Source of the DNA: UBA2144 sp043819035
GTDB lineage: Bacteria; Patescibacteriota; Gracilibacteria; Peribacterales; Peribacteraceae
Direction: 5' to 3'
DNA: 21,391 bases
NCBI GenBank assembly: GCA_043819035.1
Contig: JBDRFD010000021.1
Coordinates: forward strand, 1 to 21,391
Shown: one piece after another, positions 21,246 through 21,391 of the stretch
How positions within the stretch are numbered: position 1 is the first letter of the stretch
Layout of the letters: each line of letters opens with the position of its first letter
Translations under genes and position numbers: made by a program
Notes under the pieces: generated by a model
Seen by the model: the letters and a program-made list of their open reading frames with translations, nothing else
The model's database searches: none
What the model was told of the DNA's origin: nothing

Positions 21246-21391
21246 ATGCCCCCCTCCCGCCCCGCCGCCGCCGCAACCGATTCATTTGATGCGGTTGCCC
21301 TATCCATTGCGAGTCCGGAAGATATTAGTGCCTGGTCCCGCGGAGAAATAACCAAGCCCGAAACTGTTAACTACCGTACACAACGAGCGGA
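21246..21391 (+). CDS. rpoC: RNA polymerase beta' subunit, N-terminal fragment
   Basis: The first 48 codons run off the window. After a Pro/Ala-rich lead (MPPSRPAAAATDS) comes the conserved beta' opening FDAVALSIASPEDISAWSRGEITKPETVNYRTQRA, matching the family's SPEDIRSWS-GE-KPETINYRT block. rpoB, which normally precedes rpoC directly, is not upstream here; instead there is a 750-base repeat region after a lipoprotein gene. No Shine-Dalgarno and no clear promoter could be separated from the repeats. The start is the first ATG after the array. Confidence 0.92.
   Translation, partial: MPPSRPAAAATDSFDAVALSIASPEDISAWSRGEITKPETVNYRTQRA

Noticed and set aside
1..21391. tRNA or rRNA genes
   Set aside because: I looked for the TTCGA/TTCAA T-arm with matching acceptor stems and for rRNA motifs in the gene-free stretches and found none.

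Overview
The window looks like chromosomal sequence of a bacterium of the Candidate Phyla Radiation, with Peregrinibacteria/Peribacteria-type lineages the best guess. This placement is an inference from gene content and style, not a phylogeny. The signs are a secreted lamin-tail-domain protein, RNase Y, very large lineage-specific hypothetical proteins, almost no recognisable Shine-Dalgarno sequences, and short, varied palindromic repeats between and inside genes. TGA is used as an ordinary stop, so the recoded-UGA Gracilibacteria/SR1 code is not in use.

Layout. Bases 1-5200 are read on the minus strand: an unidentified gene start at the left edge, rpsJ (S10 with a long Lys/Ala/Pro-rich N-terminal extension) one base-overlap away from tuf if its GTG start is used, a single-pass membrane protein with an acidic ectodomain, and rny. 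A structured stretch of about 300 bases ends in a strong plus-strand terminator at 5193-5225. Bases 5320-10823 are plus strand: a lamin-tail/PKD surface protein, a REP-associated tyrosine transposase overlapping it by ATGA, and an 868-residue unknown acidic protein. Facing it on the minus strand is a two-gene unit of equally unknown large proteins (861 and 520 residues). Then come plus-strand carA, and minus-strand genes for an FAD/NAD(P) oxidoreductase, a PurN-like formyltransferase, a CofE-like ligase and a small anchored protein. Last, on the plus strand, are a zinc-ribbon protein, a small lipoprotein, 750 bases of repeats and the start of rpoC.

How it fits together. Housekeeping genes (tuf, rpsJ, rny, rpoC, carA, purN) are scattered among accessory genes rather than held in classical operons. 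Several promoters can be read directly. In at least four genes the -10 box lies only 6-11 bases before the start codon, which predicts leaderless or nearly leaderless mRNAs and helps to choose start codons.

The strongest unexplained signals are: (1) three large unknown proteins at 8217-15025; (2) in-frame repeat insertions in carA; (3) gene ends made by repeats (rny, carA, purN); (4) a heptamer-based, telomere-like C-rich array directly before rpoC; (5) a perfect 38-base palindrome inside the transposase gene; and (6) a possible small RNA between rny and the lamin-tail gene.
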